The notes: generated from the letters alone by a model not told the origin. 34,122 bases of DNA from Prochloraceae cyanobacterium (GCA_030065755.1 JASJDA010000097.1:1-34122), one strand, 5' to 3'; counted from the stretch's first letter, positions 22,919 through 32,420 are shown. Made by a program: numbers and translations.

Positions 22919-23065
22919 ATGATAGAAGAAGAAATTGATGCTTCTACACTGTCGAGAAATCTAGTAGGTGGAATCGACGAATCGATCTCCCACACATTCA
23001 CGCCAGTAAATATAACTAAACATCAGTACATATACCGATCGAGTTTTTATCTAGACCACAACTAA
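22919..23065 (+). CDS. Possible small protein of 48 residues
   Basis: An open frame starting ATG 22919 (MIEEEIDASTLSRNLVGG) and ending at TAA 23063-23065. The only support is the well-formed terminator 50 bp downstream, which needs a short plus-strand transcript to act on. The ribosome site (AAGG two bases before the ATG) is poorly placed. The acidic leader-like start followed by a polar, Tyr/His-rich end could suggest a peptide precursor, but no family is recognised. A non-coding RNA is an equal alternative. Confidence 0.25.
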   Translation: MIEEEIDASTLSRNLVGGIDESISHTFTPVNITKHQYIYRSSFYLDHN

Positions 23066-23117
23066 TCCAGAAACTCTTCACAACAGTGATTTTAGATTCT
23101 TTAAGCGTTTAATGTAT

Positions 23118-23158
23118 AAGGCTTCCCAAGATTTATCGTGATTTTGGAGCCTTTTTTT
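23118..23158 (+). terminator. Intrinsic terminator without an obvious upstream gene
   Basis: AAGGCT at 23118-23123 pairs with AGCCTT at 23148-23153, with further CC/GG and AA/TT pairs inside, and a run of seven T follows. The orientation is plus-strand only; the minus strand lacks a T-run. The only plus-strand candidate upstream is the short frame at 22919-23065. Confidence 0.6.
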
Positions 23159-23304
23159 GTTACGTATTATCCACATCAATATTTCTGGTTTTGGGGACGA
23201 TCTGCGCGATCGCCTGTAAGTAAATTATGTATTTATTTTAGGTATTTTTTCAGATTAACTATATTTTCTTGAGCTAAATTATTAGCTTTTTTCAGTATTT
23301 TTAC

Positions 23305-23322
23305 AGGTTTAATTATAAACCT
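23305..23322. promoter_or_regulatory. Perfect palindrome in the long leader
   Basis: AGGTTTA, ATTA, TAAACCT: perfect 7-bp arms about 290 bp upstream of the diiron oxidase start. A regulator site is possible. In AT-rich DNA such symmetry can also arise by chance, but the GG/CC ends make that somewhat less likely. Confidence 0.3.
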
Positions 23323-23613
23323 ATGAAATTTAGTTAAAATCACTGTTTATTGTTATTTTTTTTATTATTAAATCTAAGTTTTTTTACTGACATAGACAGT
23401 GTTTTAGACGTTTTTTCGTAACAATACTTATTAAACCTTAAATAAAATTAACTCTAATTTTTACGGTTTTTACTTAAAAAATACAAATAAGTGCCTAACA
23501 GTAAATTTCTCTTGATTTCTTGGAATATTGTCTTCTTTTCTTAGGAACAGCAATGTTAATCTTTGTTAAGAGATAAGCAAGTAATTTCTCTTAAGTAAAA
23601 ACAAGGAGTAACA

Positions 23614-24378
23614 ATGAAAGACGTTCTCGCATTAATTGAACAGAAGAAGAAAAAATTTGCTCAACTGCCATTATTTGAGTTTATGCAAGACAAAAGCATA
23701 GACCCAAGACAAAGGCTTGCGTTCGCTCCCTGTATTGCTCCTTTCGTAATGAGTTTTGGAGAGCTAAATAAATATGCCTTTCGAGAAGAGCCAACCAGTG
23801 ACCCAATCCAAGAAATAATCAACAAGCATACTTATGAAGATGACCACCACTGGATATGGCTTCTAGAAGACCTTGAAAAACTAGGAATTGACCGAGCACT
23901 TAAGTTCACTGATGCCTTGAGATTTCTTTGGAGTGAAGAAACAAATATTTCGCGACGTGTAGCTTATGAACTTTATCGATATACTGTTCAAGCCACTCCT
24001 ATCCAGAAACTAGTAGTTATTGAGGCAGCTGAAACAACAGGAAATGTTTTTTTATCAGTATCTTCACAGGTTGTTCTGGAACTAAAATCAACTTCAACTA
24101 CCAACCAAGAATATCGCTATTTCGGAGGCGGTCATTTAGTTGTAGATACTGGTCACACTTATTGTTCGCCCAAAGCAAAACGATTTATTGAAAGCATACA
24201 ATTAACAAACGAAGAGCGGACACAGTATTTTCAGATAGTTGATAAAGTGTTTGAGGTTTTCACGGAATTAACAGATGAGTTTCTGGCATATACCAAGACC
24301 CACAATATTTCGCAACCGTTTACAACAAAAGCCCAGCAAGAACAACCGTTAAAAGTTGCCTTACTAACTCATCGGTAA
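23614..24378 (+). CDS. Haem-oxygenase-like putative diiron oxidase (HDO superfamily)
   Basis: A 254-residue all-helical protein with a strong ribosome site (AAGGAG at 23603-23608). Candidate metal ligands match the HDO pattern: E50 (SFGELN), E75 and H78 (E-x2-H in YEDDHH), a Glu in IEAAE (E137 or E140), and H174-x3-D178-x2-H181 (GGHLVVDTGHT). The last spacing is the same as in the SznF-type and UndA-type enzymes, which use a transient diiron site to oxidise amines or fatty acids. Length is close to UndA. Haem oxygenase and TenA proteins share the fold but not these ligands. Substrate unknown. The flavoprotein gene follows after 64 bp and probably acts in the same pathway. Confidence 0.7.
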   Translation: MKDVLALIEQKKKKFAQLPLFEFMQDKSIDPRQRLAFAPCIAPFVMSFGELNKYAFREEPTSDPIQEIINKHTYEDDHHWIWLLEDLEKLGIDRALKFTDALRFLWSEETNISRRVAYELYRYTVQATPIQKLVVIEAAETTGNVFLSVSSQVVLELKSTSTTNQEYRYFGGGHLVVDTGHTYCSPKAKRFIESIQLTNEERTQYFQIVDKVFEVFTELTDEFLAYTKTHNISQPFTTKAQQEQPLKVALLTHR

Positions 24379-24442
24379 ATTTTTCTGCGATCTGATTCTG
24401 AAACTGCAGGAACACAGTAATTAATTTTGAAGAAATAAAATA

Positions 24443-26224
24443 ATGAGCAAAATAACAGAATTTGACTACTTAATTATTGGTGCTGGTCCTGCTGGGCTGC
24501 AGATGGGTTATTATCTGGAAAAAGCCAATCGGAATTATCTAATTCTAGAAGCAGGAGAAACTCCTGGTACCTCATTCAATAAGTTTCCCCGACACGGTAA
24601 ACTAATTTCAATTAATAAGGTATATACAGGCTACGACGATCGAGAAATTAATCTTCGGTGGGATTGGAACTCTCTGCTGAGTGATAGCGAAGAAATGCTG
24701 TTTAAGCATTACAGCAAGCGCTATTTTCCAGATGCAAAAGACTTGGTCAGGTATTTATGCGATTTTGCTACCCACTTTAACCTCAAAATAAAATATGGCG
24801 TCCGAGTTGTTAAAATTGCCAAGGACAACAAGTTTATGGTGATAGATAACAACGGTCATGTTTATTGCTGTCAGCGTCTGATTATCGCCACAGGTTTTTC
24901 CAAACCATATATTCCCTCAATCCCTGGAATCGAATTAGCTGAGAACTATACTGACGCATCCATAAACCCCGAAGACTTCATCAATCAGAAAGTATTGATT
25001 ATCGGAAAAGGCAACTCTGGGTTTGAAACTGCTGACAATTTAGTCGATACTACCGCACTAATCCATATAGCTAGTCCAAATCCGATTTCCATGGCATGGA
25101 AAACAAAATATGTCGGTCATCTGCGCGCAGTCAATAATAACTTTTTAGATACATATCAACTGAAATCACAAAATGCCGTTCTCGATGCTTCCATCAATAC
25201 GATAAAGCGCCAGAATGATAAATTTGTGGTATCTGTTACCTACACCCACGCCAACGGAGAACGAGAAGACCTGATTTACGATCGCGTAATTTTATGTAGT
25301 GGATTCCGCTTCGATGACTCTCTATTCGATTCTGCGTGTAAGCCCGATCTAACTATCAACGATCGTTTTCCTGCTCAAACTAGCGAATGGGAATCGACAA
25401 ACGTCAAGGACTTGTATTTTGCTGGGGTGTTAATGCATCAGCGAGATTACAAAAAGAAGCAGTCTGGGTTTATTCACGGATTTCGCTACAACATTCGAGC
25501 CCTACACCACATATTAGAGCGCAAGTATCACGATCGAGAGTTACCAAATCAGCTAGTAGAGCCTACTCCTGAAAGTCTTACAAAGGCTATTATTAAGCGA
25601 GTGAATCAAAGCTCGGCACTGTGGCAGCAGACAGGTTTTCTTTGTGACACGATCGTCCTTTCTAGCGATGGTAAAGCAGCGGAATACTATGAAGATGTGC
25701 CTGTCGATTACGTACGCGACGGTAAGTTAGCTCAACACGATCGCTACTACACACTTACCCTAGAATTTAGTCAAGAGATCGACAAAATTCAAGAGCCTTT
25801 TGCAATCGATCGCGTCCATAAAGATGATGCTAAAAATGCCCCACAAAGTGCTTTTATCCATCCGATCGTTCGCTACTATTTTCGCAATACTCTAATTAGC
25901 GAGCATCACGTCATTGAGGATTTAGCAAGTGAATGGTTAGAAGATGTTCACGTAGAGCCCTTGATTGAATTCTTTGCTACTCAGCTATCAACTGAATCTA
26001 AATTTAATATCAAGCCTTTGGGAGCTTATTTAGTGGAAGCTGGTTTATTGAACCGAGATCAATTAAAAGTGGCATTGGACAAACAAAAAGAGACTCCCAT
26101 ACGTCTGGGAGAATTAATATCCAGTATGGGTTGGGTTAGTCAGGAGAAGATAGAGTACGTGATAGATAAAGTTGTCGTGCCACAGCGAAAAGCATTAGCA
26201 TCTTCAAGTTTCACGAGCAATTGA
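24443..26224 (+). CDS. FOXRED2-like flavoprotein with C-terminal MshEN-like domain
   Basis: A 593-residue protein. The FAD site is G13-x-G15-x-x-G18 (IIGAGPAGLQM); the NAD(P) site is G188-x-G190-x-x-G193 (IIGKGNSGFE). FPRHGKLISINK (48-59) and DWNSLLS (74-80) recall the eukaryotic ER protein FOXRED2 and related FMO-like oxidoreductases. The region 365-515 is a unique middle part. Residues 525-577 add two tandem motifs like those of the MshEN/GspE-N domain: L526-G527, L530-V531, G534, L541, L545, Q548, then R554-L555-G556, L558-I559, G563, I570, I574. Such motifs bind c-di-GMP in MshE. The first repeat has Pro in place of the leading Arg/Lys, and the spacer is only 5 residues against about 23 in MshE, so binding is uncertain. 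Follows the diiron oxidase gene; probable operon. Confidence 0.8.
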   Translation: MSKITEFDYLIIGAGPAGLQMGYYLEKANRNYLILEAGETPGTSFNKFPRHGKLISINKVYTGYDDREINLRWDWNSLLSDSEEMLFKHYSKRYFPDAKDLVRYLCDFATHFNLKIKYGVRVVKIAKDNKFMVIDNNGHVYCCQRLIIATGFSKPYIPSIPGIELAENYTDASINPEDFINQKVLIIGKGNSGFETADNLVDTTALIHIASPNPISMAWKTKYVGHLRAVNNNFLDTYQLKSQNAVLDASINTIKRQNDKFVVSVTYTHANGEREDLIYDRVILCSGFRFDDSLFDSACKPDLTINDRFPAQTSEWESTNVKDLYFAGVLMHQRDYKKKQSGFIHGFRYNIRALHHILERKYHDRELPNQLVEPTPESLTKAIIKRVNQSSALWQQTGFLCDTIVLSSDGKAAEYYEDVPVDYVRDGKLAQHDRYYTLTLEFSQEIDKIQEPFAIDRVHKDDAKNAPQSAFIHPIVRYYFRNTLISEHHVIEDLASEWLEDVHVEPLIEFFATQLSTESKFNIKPLGAYLVEAGLLNRDQLKVALDKQKETPIRLGELISSMGWVSQEKIEYVIDKVVVPQRKALASSSFTSN

Positions 26225-26283
26225 ACGAGTCTGGGTTTAAGCATCAAATTGGCAGATAGTGCCTCAGTTTGTTATTTTCTCTA

Positions 26284-29200
26284 TCAATACAACTGACCTA
26301 AGTTTTTTATCGTGGAACGCTCGACCAACAATTTTGTGGCATCCTCGACTTTCAGGGGACGACTGAAAAAGTATCCCTGCATGTTCTCACATTTAAGAGT
26401 ACGCAACAAATTTAGTTGTTCTTGGGTTTCCACACCTTCTGCCACAATTTTTAAATTTAAACCTTGTCCCAAAGAAATTACAGCAGAGAGAATTGCGATA
26501 TCTCGCGGGTCATCTCCAAGTCCGCGCACAAAGGATCGATCGATCTTGAGGCTATCGAAGGGGAAATCTTTAAGATAACTCAGGGAAGAATAGCCAGTAC
26601 CAAAATCATCCATGGATAGGTAAATTCCTATCTGTTGCAAATCTTGCATAGCCTTACGAGCTAGATCCACGTCATTGATAATGGTAGTTTCAGTAATTTC
26701 TAATTCCAGAAAACTTGGCTTTAGCCTCGTTTCCTGTAAAATCTGTCCTACCATCGGCACTAGATCTTTTTGTTGGAACTGTTGGCACGATAGATTGACT
26801 GAGATTTTGAATTCGGGTAAACCAGCTTCCTGCCAAGCTTTATTTTGAGCGCAAGCAGTCCTGAGTACCCATTCGCCGATCGAGATAATCAGACCATTTT
26901 CTTCTGCTAGGGGAATAAATTGTCCGGGGGAAACTAGACCTAGTTTTGGGTGCTTCCAGCGCACTAAAGCTTCCATACCTACTATCTGCCCAGTATTGAC
27001 GTTCACTTGTGGTTGATAGTAAAGTAAAAATTCATCGCGCTCTAAAGCCTGGTAGAGATAATTTTCTAGCCTTAACAAATAGTTAGCCTGTTGATTCATC
27101 TTGGAGCTATAGAACTGATATTTATTCCTACCCCTTTCTTTAGCGCCATATAAGGCAGCATCAGCATTTTTCAACAGAGTAGAAACATCTTCGCCATCTT
27201 GGGGATAGATAGCAATCCCTATACTGCTTTGAACGTAAAGTTTTTGATCTTCTAGCTCAAAGGGTTGTTTCAAATTATCTAGAATTCTCTGGCTAATTTT
27301 GCTAACATCTTCGATGCTACTAATTTCAGGTAACATCACTGCAAACTCATCTCCTCCCCAGCGAGATACCAGATCTTTCTCTCGCAAAGCCTCTCTCAAG
27401 CGTCGAGCAAAAAGTTGTAAGAGTCGATCGCCAATTGCATGACCCAAGCTATCGTTAATTTTCTTGAATCGGTCGAGATCTAAAAAGATTACTCCCATTA
27501 AGGTCTCATTCTTTCTGGCATTGCTTAATGCTTGGGAAAGTCGATGATTTAAAAGCCTGCGGTTGGGTAAATCGGTCAGACTATCGTGAAAAGCAATACG
27601 TTCTAGATTGCTATAGAGACGAGCGTTTTCAATTGAAATAGATATTTGGGTGGTTAAGACTTTTAATAACTCTAGGCGACTTCTGCTAAAAGCTCCTTGA
27701 ACGAGACGATTTTCTAAATAAACAATTCCTCTGAGTTGATTGTGAGAGATAAGGGGAAAAGCAAGGATAGATTGCGGTTGCTGTTCCACTATATAAGGAT
27801 CGTTACCAAAGAGTCCTTCAGTTACTGTCTCATTTAAAACTAATGTTTCCTGTTTCCTTTGGACATAAGTGATCAAAGAAATTGGCCAATCAGAGCTATC
27901 AGAAACAGTTACATCGGGAATTATAATTTCTTGGTTGGCTCCCACTATTGCCTCGGCAGCTAAAACTAAGGAATTATCCTGTTCTAAGAATAACAATCCT
28001 TTTTGCGCTCCAGCATTCTCCATGAGAATCTGCATTAATTTTTCTAGTAACTTATCTAGAACAATTTCAGAAGAAATTGCTTGAGATGCCTTGAGAACTG
28101 TCGCTAAATCTAATTCATTTAAACTTCTTGTGGTCATCAATTTTGTCTTCTCATCTACAACAATAGTAGATGTTTCTGTGACAGTAATTCGATCGAGTAT
28201 TTGGGGATATCTTGCTTCTAAGTCTTTCACTTTCGCTGCTACTCCCCAGCGAATATAACCGTAGTAAGCATCTATTAGATAGCGATCGCCTTCTGTGTCT
28301 TTACCCAAGGAGAAATAAAAATCTGCCGCGAGTTCGCTAGCCAGTGATTCTTCTTGAATGTATTCGGCATTTTTTGCTGCTTCGATCGCTCGATCGTAAT
28401 ACTGGGCTGCGATCGAGTTCTGCCCCAAAACTTTTGCCTTTTCTGCTTCTACTAATTGGTACTTGTGTAGATAATTTTCTGGAGCGTGTTTTGCCCATTG
28501 CTTCATTTGTTTCTGATAAGATGATACTTTTTTGAGATATCTTTTCTGTTCGGTTTTTGAAGCAGCTTGATAGAGAGCTAATAGCCCTAAAGAATAGTAG
28601 AATTGATATAGAGGAATAGTAGCCATTCCGAGAGAACCTTCTGCATATTTTTCGGCTCTGGAGGCGTAGTCTACAGATTGAGTGTAATCTTTAAACAAGT
28701 AATACAGGAATGATTTAACCTCATAAGTGACAAAAATTGTAAGTTTATTGTTGGTTTCTATGAAAGAGGGGAGCATAGTTTCTTCATCAAAGAGACTGCC
28801 AGATAATTGACAAGCATCTCCCGAACTATCGAGCAAATTAATAACTGCCTGCCCCCATATTTTGGAATAATTAGTCGGAACTTCCTGTTTATATTTCTCC
28901 ATCATCTCAATATATTGAACCTGCTTTTGATTCACAATATTAAGAGTCTCTCCGCTCATAAATATATGGGAGCAGTAATAAGATGCACAATAACAAGCAT
29001 CTTCTACATTTCCTGTCTCCAGACCACTTTGAACACCTTCAAGCAAAGGTTCTAGTGTTTCTTTAATATTCTCTTTCCAGTGGCGAATAAAAGTGTTAAA
29101 TACTAGGTAAATGTCAGCTTTACGTTCCCTCGCATTTAATTGCTCTAGAAGATTTAAACTCAGTAACCCGTATTTATATCCAGAATCAATGTCTCCCAAT

Positions 29201-32103
29201 ACTCCACAGTGGATTAGTCCGTAAGTAGCATAGCCAGAAGCAGAGAAGGATACATTGCCATATTTGAGAGACAGACTGATTATTTTAAAGATTATTAGTG
29301 GAAAAATTTGGGGGTTCGTTAGGAAAGCAGCAGGTCTAATATTTACTAAAATTCTCATAGCTGCGATTCGCTCTGGCGCAGTCATTTCTGGTAAGCTAGC
29401 TAAAGATTCGATTGACTTAGTTCCCTGGGTCAATTTTGTCTTTAGCAATTGCAATAAGATCTGAGGTTGGTTGGGTTGTTCTGGTAAATGAATTCCCAGA
29501 TCGCTCAGAATTGATAGAGCAGTATCGAGGGCTAATTTTATCTCGCTTTGAGCGATGTAATACTGTATTTTTTTCTCGTATATTTTGACTTTTTCTAACA
29601 GAGTTATACTTTGTTGGAGAACAACATCAGCCAATTTTTCTGCTCGCTCGAAGTTAGCGTTTAAATATTCTGCTTCTACTGTTTCTACGTGCAAAGCTAA
29701 TGTTAGGTCATAATCATTTTGCCAGCTATCTTCTGTTAGTAGTTCTAAACCTGTATTTAAATATCTCAGAGCAGCTTCATAAGCTGTTGCTAATTTAGCT
29801 TTTTTACCAGCCGCGAGATTTAATTCGGCTAAACGATCGATCTTTTGAGTATTGAGAATAAATTCTTTACCGATATTTAACTGGTTGACAATATCGAAGA
29901 TATTGTTTTCGATCTCAGATTCAGAGATACTCTCGAGTAAAAGGAAGCCAATTTTGAGGTGAGTCTGTTTTTTTTCTGTATCTGGAATCAGGGAATAAGC
30001 TGCTTGCTGCACTCGATCGTGCAAAAATTTATAGCTAACTTTGAAAGATTCACTTGTAACTTCTTCTCGACTTCTTAGCAAGGGCATTTTGTAGGCATCG
30101 CTTTGAGGGAGAAGCAGACCACTCTGAAGTGCTGGCCACAATTCAGCTGCTGTATCTCGTTCCGATTTATTATTAACGATCGCCAGAACATCTAAATTAA
30201 ACCTGTTGCCAATGCAAGCTGCTAATTGTAAAATCTGCTGGGTAGAGGAGGGCAGTTTTTGCAAGTTCCTGACAACTAATTCGATGACATTATTATCAGT
30301 AATACCAACGGCTTGTATTTCCTTGATGTCCCACTGCCAACAACCCCTATTATAATCAAAGGTCAGTAATTTTTCGGAGTGCAGAGTTTGCAGCAACATC
30401 CTCAAAAAGAAGGGATTGCCAGCAGTTTTGTTAAAAAATAGTTCTGCTAAAATTTTTGACGAGTCAGAGGAAGATTTAATAGTGTCGGCTACGAATTGAC
30501 AGGCGCTTTCTATATCTAAAGGTTGAAGAGAAATCTTATTAACAACCGAGTCGATCTTTTCTAGCTTCTCTATGGTGCTAGTCAGAGGATGAGTTGGACT
30601 TACCTCATTATCTCGATACGCTCCAAGTAATAATAGATATTTGCTATCTCCATCGCTCAATAGTAGCTCAATTAATTTTAAAGATGCACTATCTGCCCAC
30701 TGTAGGTCGTCGAGAAATACTACTAGGGGGTGTTCTTTTTGGCTAAAGGTATTAACAAATGCTTTAAATACTCGATTAAAGCGATTTTGAGATTCGCTAG
30801 GTCCCAATTGAGGTACGGCTGGCTGAGGGCCTATAATTACTTCGAGATCGGGAATTACCTCTAAAATTACCCCACCATTTTCTCCCAGGCTCGAGCGAAG
30901 TTTTTCTTGCCAGTTAGCTATTTTTTGGGGAGTTTCGGTTAATATCTGCTTTATCAACGACTCAAAGGCACAAATTACTGCGCCATAAGGAATATTCCGT
31001 TTGAATTGGTCAAATTTACCTTTGATAAAATATCCTTGTTGCCGAACAATAGGTCTGTGAATCTCATTGATTACTGAGGTTTTACCAATACCTGAGTAAC
31101 CACTCACCAACATCATTTCCGATCGACCCTCGCTAACTCTCTCAAAGCAAGAGAGTAAGGTTTCAACTTCGGCATCTCGACCGTATAGTTTTTGGGGAAT
31201 TACAAATTGAGCAGCGCGATCGAGTTTTCCTGCGACAAAGTTCTCAATTTTTCCCTTTGAGTTGAGTTGAGTCAAACAAGTTTCCAGGTCTGTTTTGAGT
31301 CCCAAAGCACTTTGGTATCTGTTTTCGGCATTTTTGGCTAACAATTTCATTACGATCGATGAAATTGCCTCTGGGATGTTTGCATTTAGCTGATGAGGTG
31401 AGACTGGGGTCTGGGCAATATGGCAGTGGATTAATTTCAATGGATCGCTAACTTGGAAAGGTAACTGACCAGTCAAGATTTCATACAAAGTTACCCCCAG
31501 AGAGTAGAAGTCGGTACGATAGTCGATCGGTCGATTCATCCGCCCTGTTTGCTCTGGCGAGATGTAGGCTAAAGTACCTTCTAATAAAGAACTATTATCT
31601 TGATTCCAGGAGCTATCTAGGGAAGTATGAGTCTCCTCTTTCAGATGGGTAGCAATGCCAAAGTCAGTGATTTTTAGATAAAGATTTTCTGGGTTAACAA
31701 TAATATTTGAGGGTTTAATATCTTTGTGTATTATCTGCTTTTTATGTATGTCTTTAAGGTTTGAGGCTAGCTGAATGGCAATATTTAAAGACTCCGCAAG
31801 CTCTAGCTTTTTGCTGGCGAGTAGTTGCTTGAGAGATTGACCGCCAAAATCTTCTAATATCAGAGCATAACCTTGTTTATATCGTTCCAAGCTATAGGGC
31901 TTTACAATCCCTTCTAAATCTAGATCTTTAGTAATTTGATATTCGTGGATTAAGCTGCCAATCTCTTCAGGAGTAGGATAATCTGCTTTCAATATTTTAA
32001 TAATTACTGGCGTTTTGTCTGATTCTCTTAACCCACGATATACTATTCTTCGGTGATTTAATCCAATTGTTTCTGCGATCTGATAACCTAGAAGTCCGCT
32101 CAT
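26284..32103 (-). CDS. Ser/Thr kinase-AAA ATPase-GAF-GGDEF-EAL multidomain regulator
   Basis: A 1939-residue soluble protein. The kinase domain (about 8-275) has K36, HKDIKPSN (126-133) and DFG (147-149). An AAA/ATPase domain (about 303-600) has Walker A GYSGIGKT (335-342) and Walker B VVFLDDLQWA (461-470). A long helical TPR-like region lies at about 740-1300 and a GAF domain at about 1345-1495. GGDEF is intact (1583-1587), with the inhibitory I-site R-x-x-D (1574-1577) exactly five residues before it. EAL is intact (E1711-A-L1713, DDFGTGYSS from 1831). The usual kinase-AAA-GAF architecture ends in a histidine kinase; here c-di-GMP synthesis and breakdown domains replace it. Both c-di-GMP domains look active. 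Convergent with the flavoprotein gene, 59 bp between stops. Confidence 0.93.
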   Translation of the reverse strand: MSGLLGYQIAETIGLNHRRIVYRGLRESDKTPVIIKILKADYPTPEEIGSLIHEYQITKDLDLEGIVKPYSLERYKQGYALILEDFGGQSLKQLLASKKLELAESLNIAIQLASNLKDIHKKQIIHKDIKPSNIIVNPENLYLKITDFGIATHLKEETHTSLDSSWNQDNSSLLEGTLAYISPEQTGRMNRPIDYRTDFYSLGVTLYEILTGQLPFQVSDPLKLIHCHIAQTPVSPHQLNANIPEAISSIVMKLLAKNAENRYQSALGLKTDLETCLTQLNSKGKIENFVAGKLDRAAQFVIPQKLYGRDAEVETLLSCFERVSEGRSEMMLVSGYSGIGKTSVINEIHRPIVRQQGYFIKGKFDQFKRNIPYGAVICAFESLIKQILTETPQKIANWQEKLRSSLGENGGVILEVIPDLEVIIGPQPAVPQLGPSESQNRFNRVFKAFVNTFSQKEHPLVVFLDDLQWADSASLKLIELLLSDGDSKYLLLLGAYRDNEVSPTHPLTSTIEKLEKIDSVVNKISLQPLDIESACQFVADTIKSSSDSSKILAELFFNKTAGNPFFLRMLLQTLHSEKLLTFDYNRGCWQWDIKEIQAVGITDNNVIELVVRNLQKLPSSTQQILQLAACIGNRFNLDVLAIVNNKSERDTAAELWPALQSGLLLPQSDAYKMPLLRSREEVTSESFKVSYKFLHDRVQQAAYSLIPDTEKKQTHLKIGFLLLESISESEIENNIFDIVNQLNIGKEFILNTQKIDRLAELNLAAGKKAKLATAYEAALRYLNTGLELLTEDSWQNDYDLTLALHVETVEAEYLNANFERAEKLADVVLQQSITLLEKVKIYEKKIQYYIAQSEIKLALDTALSILSDLGIHLPEQPNQPQILLQLLKTKLTQGTKSIESLASLPEMTAPERIAAMRILVNIRPAAFLTNPQIFPLIIFKIISLSLKYGNVSFSASGYATYGLIHCGVLGDIDSGYKYGLLSLNLLEQLNARERKADIYLVFNTFIRHWKENIKETLEPLLEGVQSGLETGNVEDACYCASYYCSHIFMSGETLNIVNQKQVQYIEMMEKYKQEVPTNYSKIWGQAVINLLDSSGDACQLSGSLFDEETMLPSFIETNNKLTIFVTYEVKSFLYYLFKDYTQSVDYASRAEKYAEGSLGMATIPLYQFYYSLGLLALYQAASKTEQKRYLKKVSSYQKQMKQWAKHAPENYLHKYQLVEAEKAKVLGQNSIAAQYYDRAIEAAKNAEYIQEESLASELAADFYFSLGKDTEGDRYLIDAYYGYIRWGVAAKVKDLEARYPQILDRITVTETSTIVVDEKTKLMTTRSLNELDLATVLKASQAISSEIVLDKLLEKLMQILMENAGAQKGLLFLEQDNSLVLAAEAIVGANQEIIIPDVTVSDSSDWPISLITYVQRKQETLVLNETVTEGLFGNDPYIVEQQPQSILAFPLISHNQLRGIVYLENRLVQGAFSRSRLELLKVLTTQISISIENARLYSNLERIAFHDSLTDLPNRRLLNHRLSQALSNARKNETLMGVIFLDLDRFKKINDSLGHAIGDRLLQLFARRLREALREKDLVSRWGGDEFAVMLPEISSIEDVSKISQRILDNLKQPFELEDQKLYVQSSIGIAIYPQDGEDVSTLLKNADAALYGAKERGRNKYQFYSSKMNQQANYLLRLENYLYQALERDEFLLYYQPQVNVNTGQIVGMEALVRWKHPKLGLVSPGQFIPLAEENGLIISIGEWVLRTACAQNKAWQEAGLPEFKISVNLSCQQFQQKDLVPMVGQILQETRLKPSFLELEITETTIINDVDLARKAMQDLQQIGIYLSMDDFGTGYSSLSYLKDFPFDSLKIDRSFVRGLGDDPRDIAILSAVISLGQGLNLKIVAEGVETQEQLNLLRTLKCENMQGYFFSRPLKVEDATKLLVERSTIKNLGQLY

Positions 32104-32420
32104 AATTTTATAATATATTTTTTGAAGAAAATGAACCTTTTCAGATTTACTCTGATTTTTCCTATTTACTTATGTCAAACCAAAGTATAAAAGTAATAAT
32201 TAAATTATTGCTTTTTTTTTCCTTCAATTTATCGGCTAAATCACCTAATATTTTTTCGATTATTTACTTAAAACTCAACTTTGAAATAGCGTTCCTAATC
32301 TAGTGACGATCGACGGAAAATTTGATAAGCTTTCTTATCAGTAGATTTACTTAACAAATAAAAACATATATATATATATATATATCTTGAGATAATTAAT
32401 GAGAAAAGGACAAAATAACA
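32104..32420. other. Divergent intergenic region with (AT)10 run
   Basis: 317 bp, AT-rich, between the start of the large regulator (minus) and the adenosine-kinase-like gene (plus). Both promoters must lie here. A perfect (AT)10 dinucleotide run is at 32366-32385, 35 bp before the plus-strand start codon, which could vary promoter or leader spacing by slippage. No gene is visible. Confidence 0.6.
32366..32385. repeat. (AT)10 dinucleotide run
   Basis: Ten uninterrupted AT units, directly upstream of the adenosine-specific-kinase family gene. Such runs are unstable and can change length between cells. Confidence 0.9.

Larger units (their letters stand above)
22905..23613. other. Large AT-rich divergent intergenic region
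   Basis: 709 bp between the methyltransferase and the diiron oxidase genes. It contains a possible 48-codon frame at 22919-23065, a good plus-strand terminator at 23118-23158, a perfect palindrome at 23305-23322 and then a long AT-rich leader. The distance of almost 460 bp from the terminator to the oxidase start is unusually long and suggests a regulated promoter or a long 5' leader. Confidence 0.6.
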
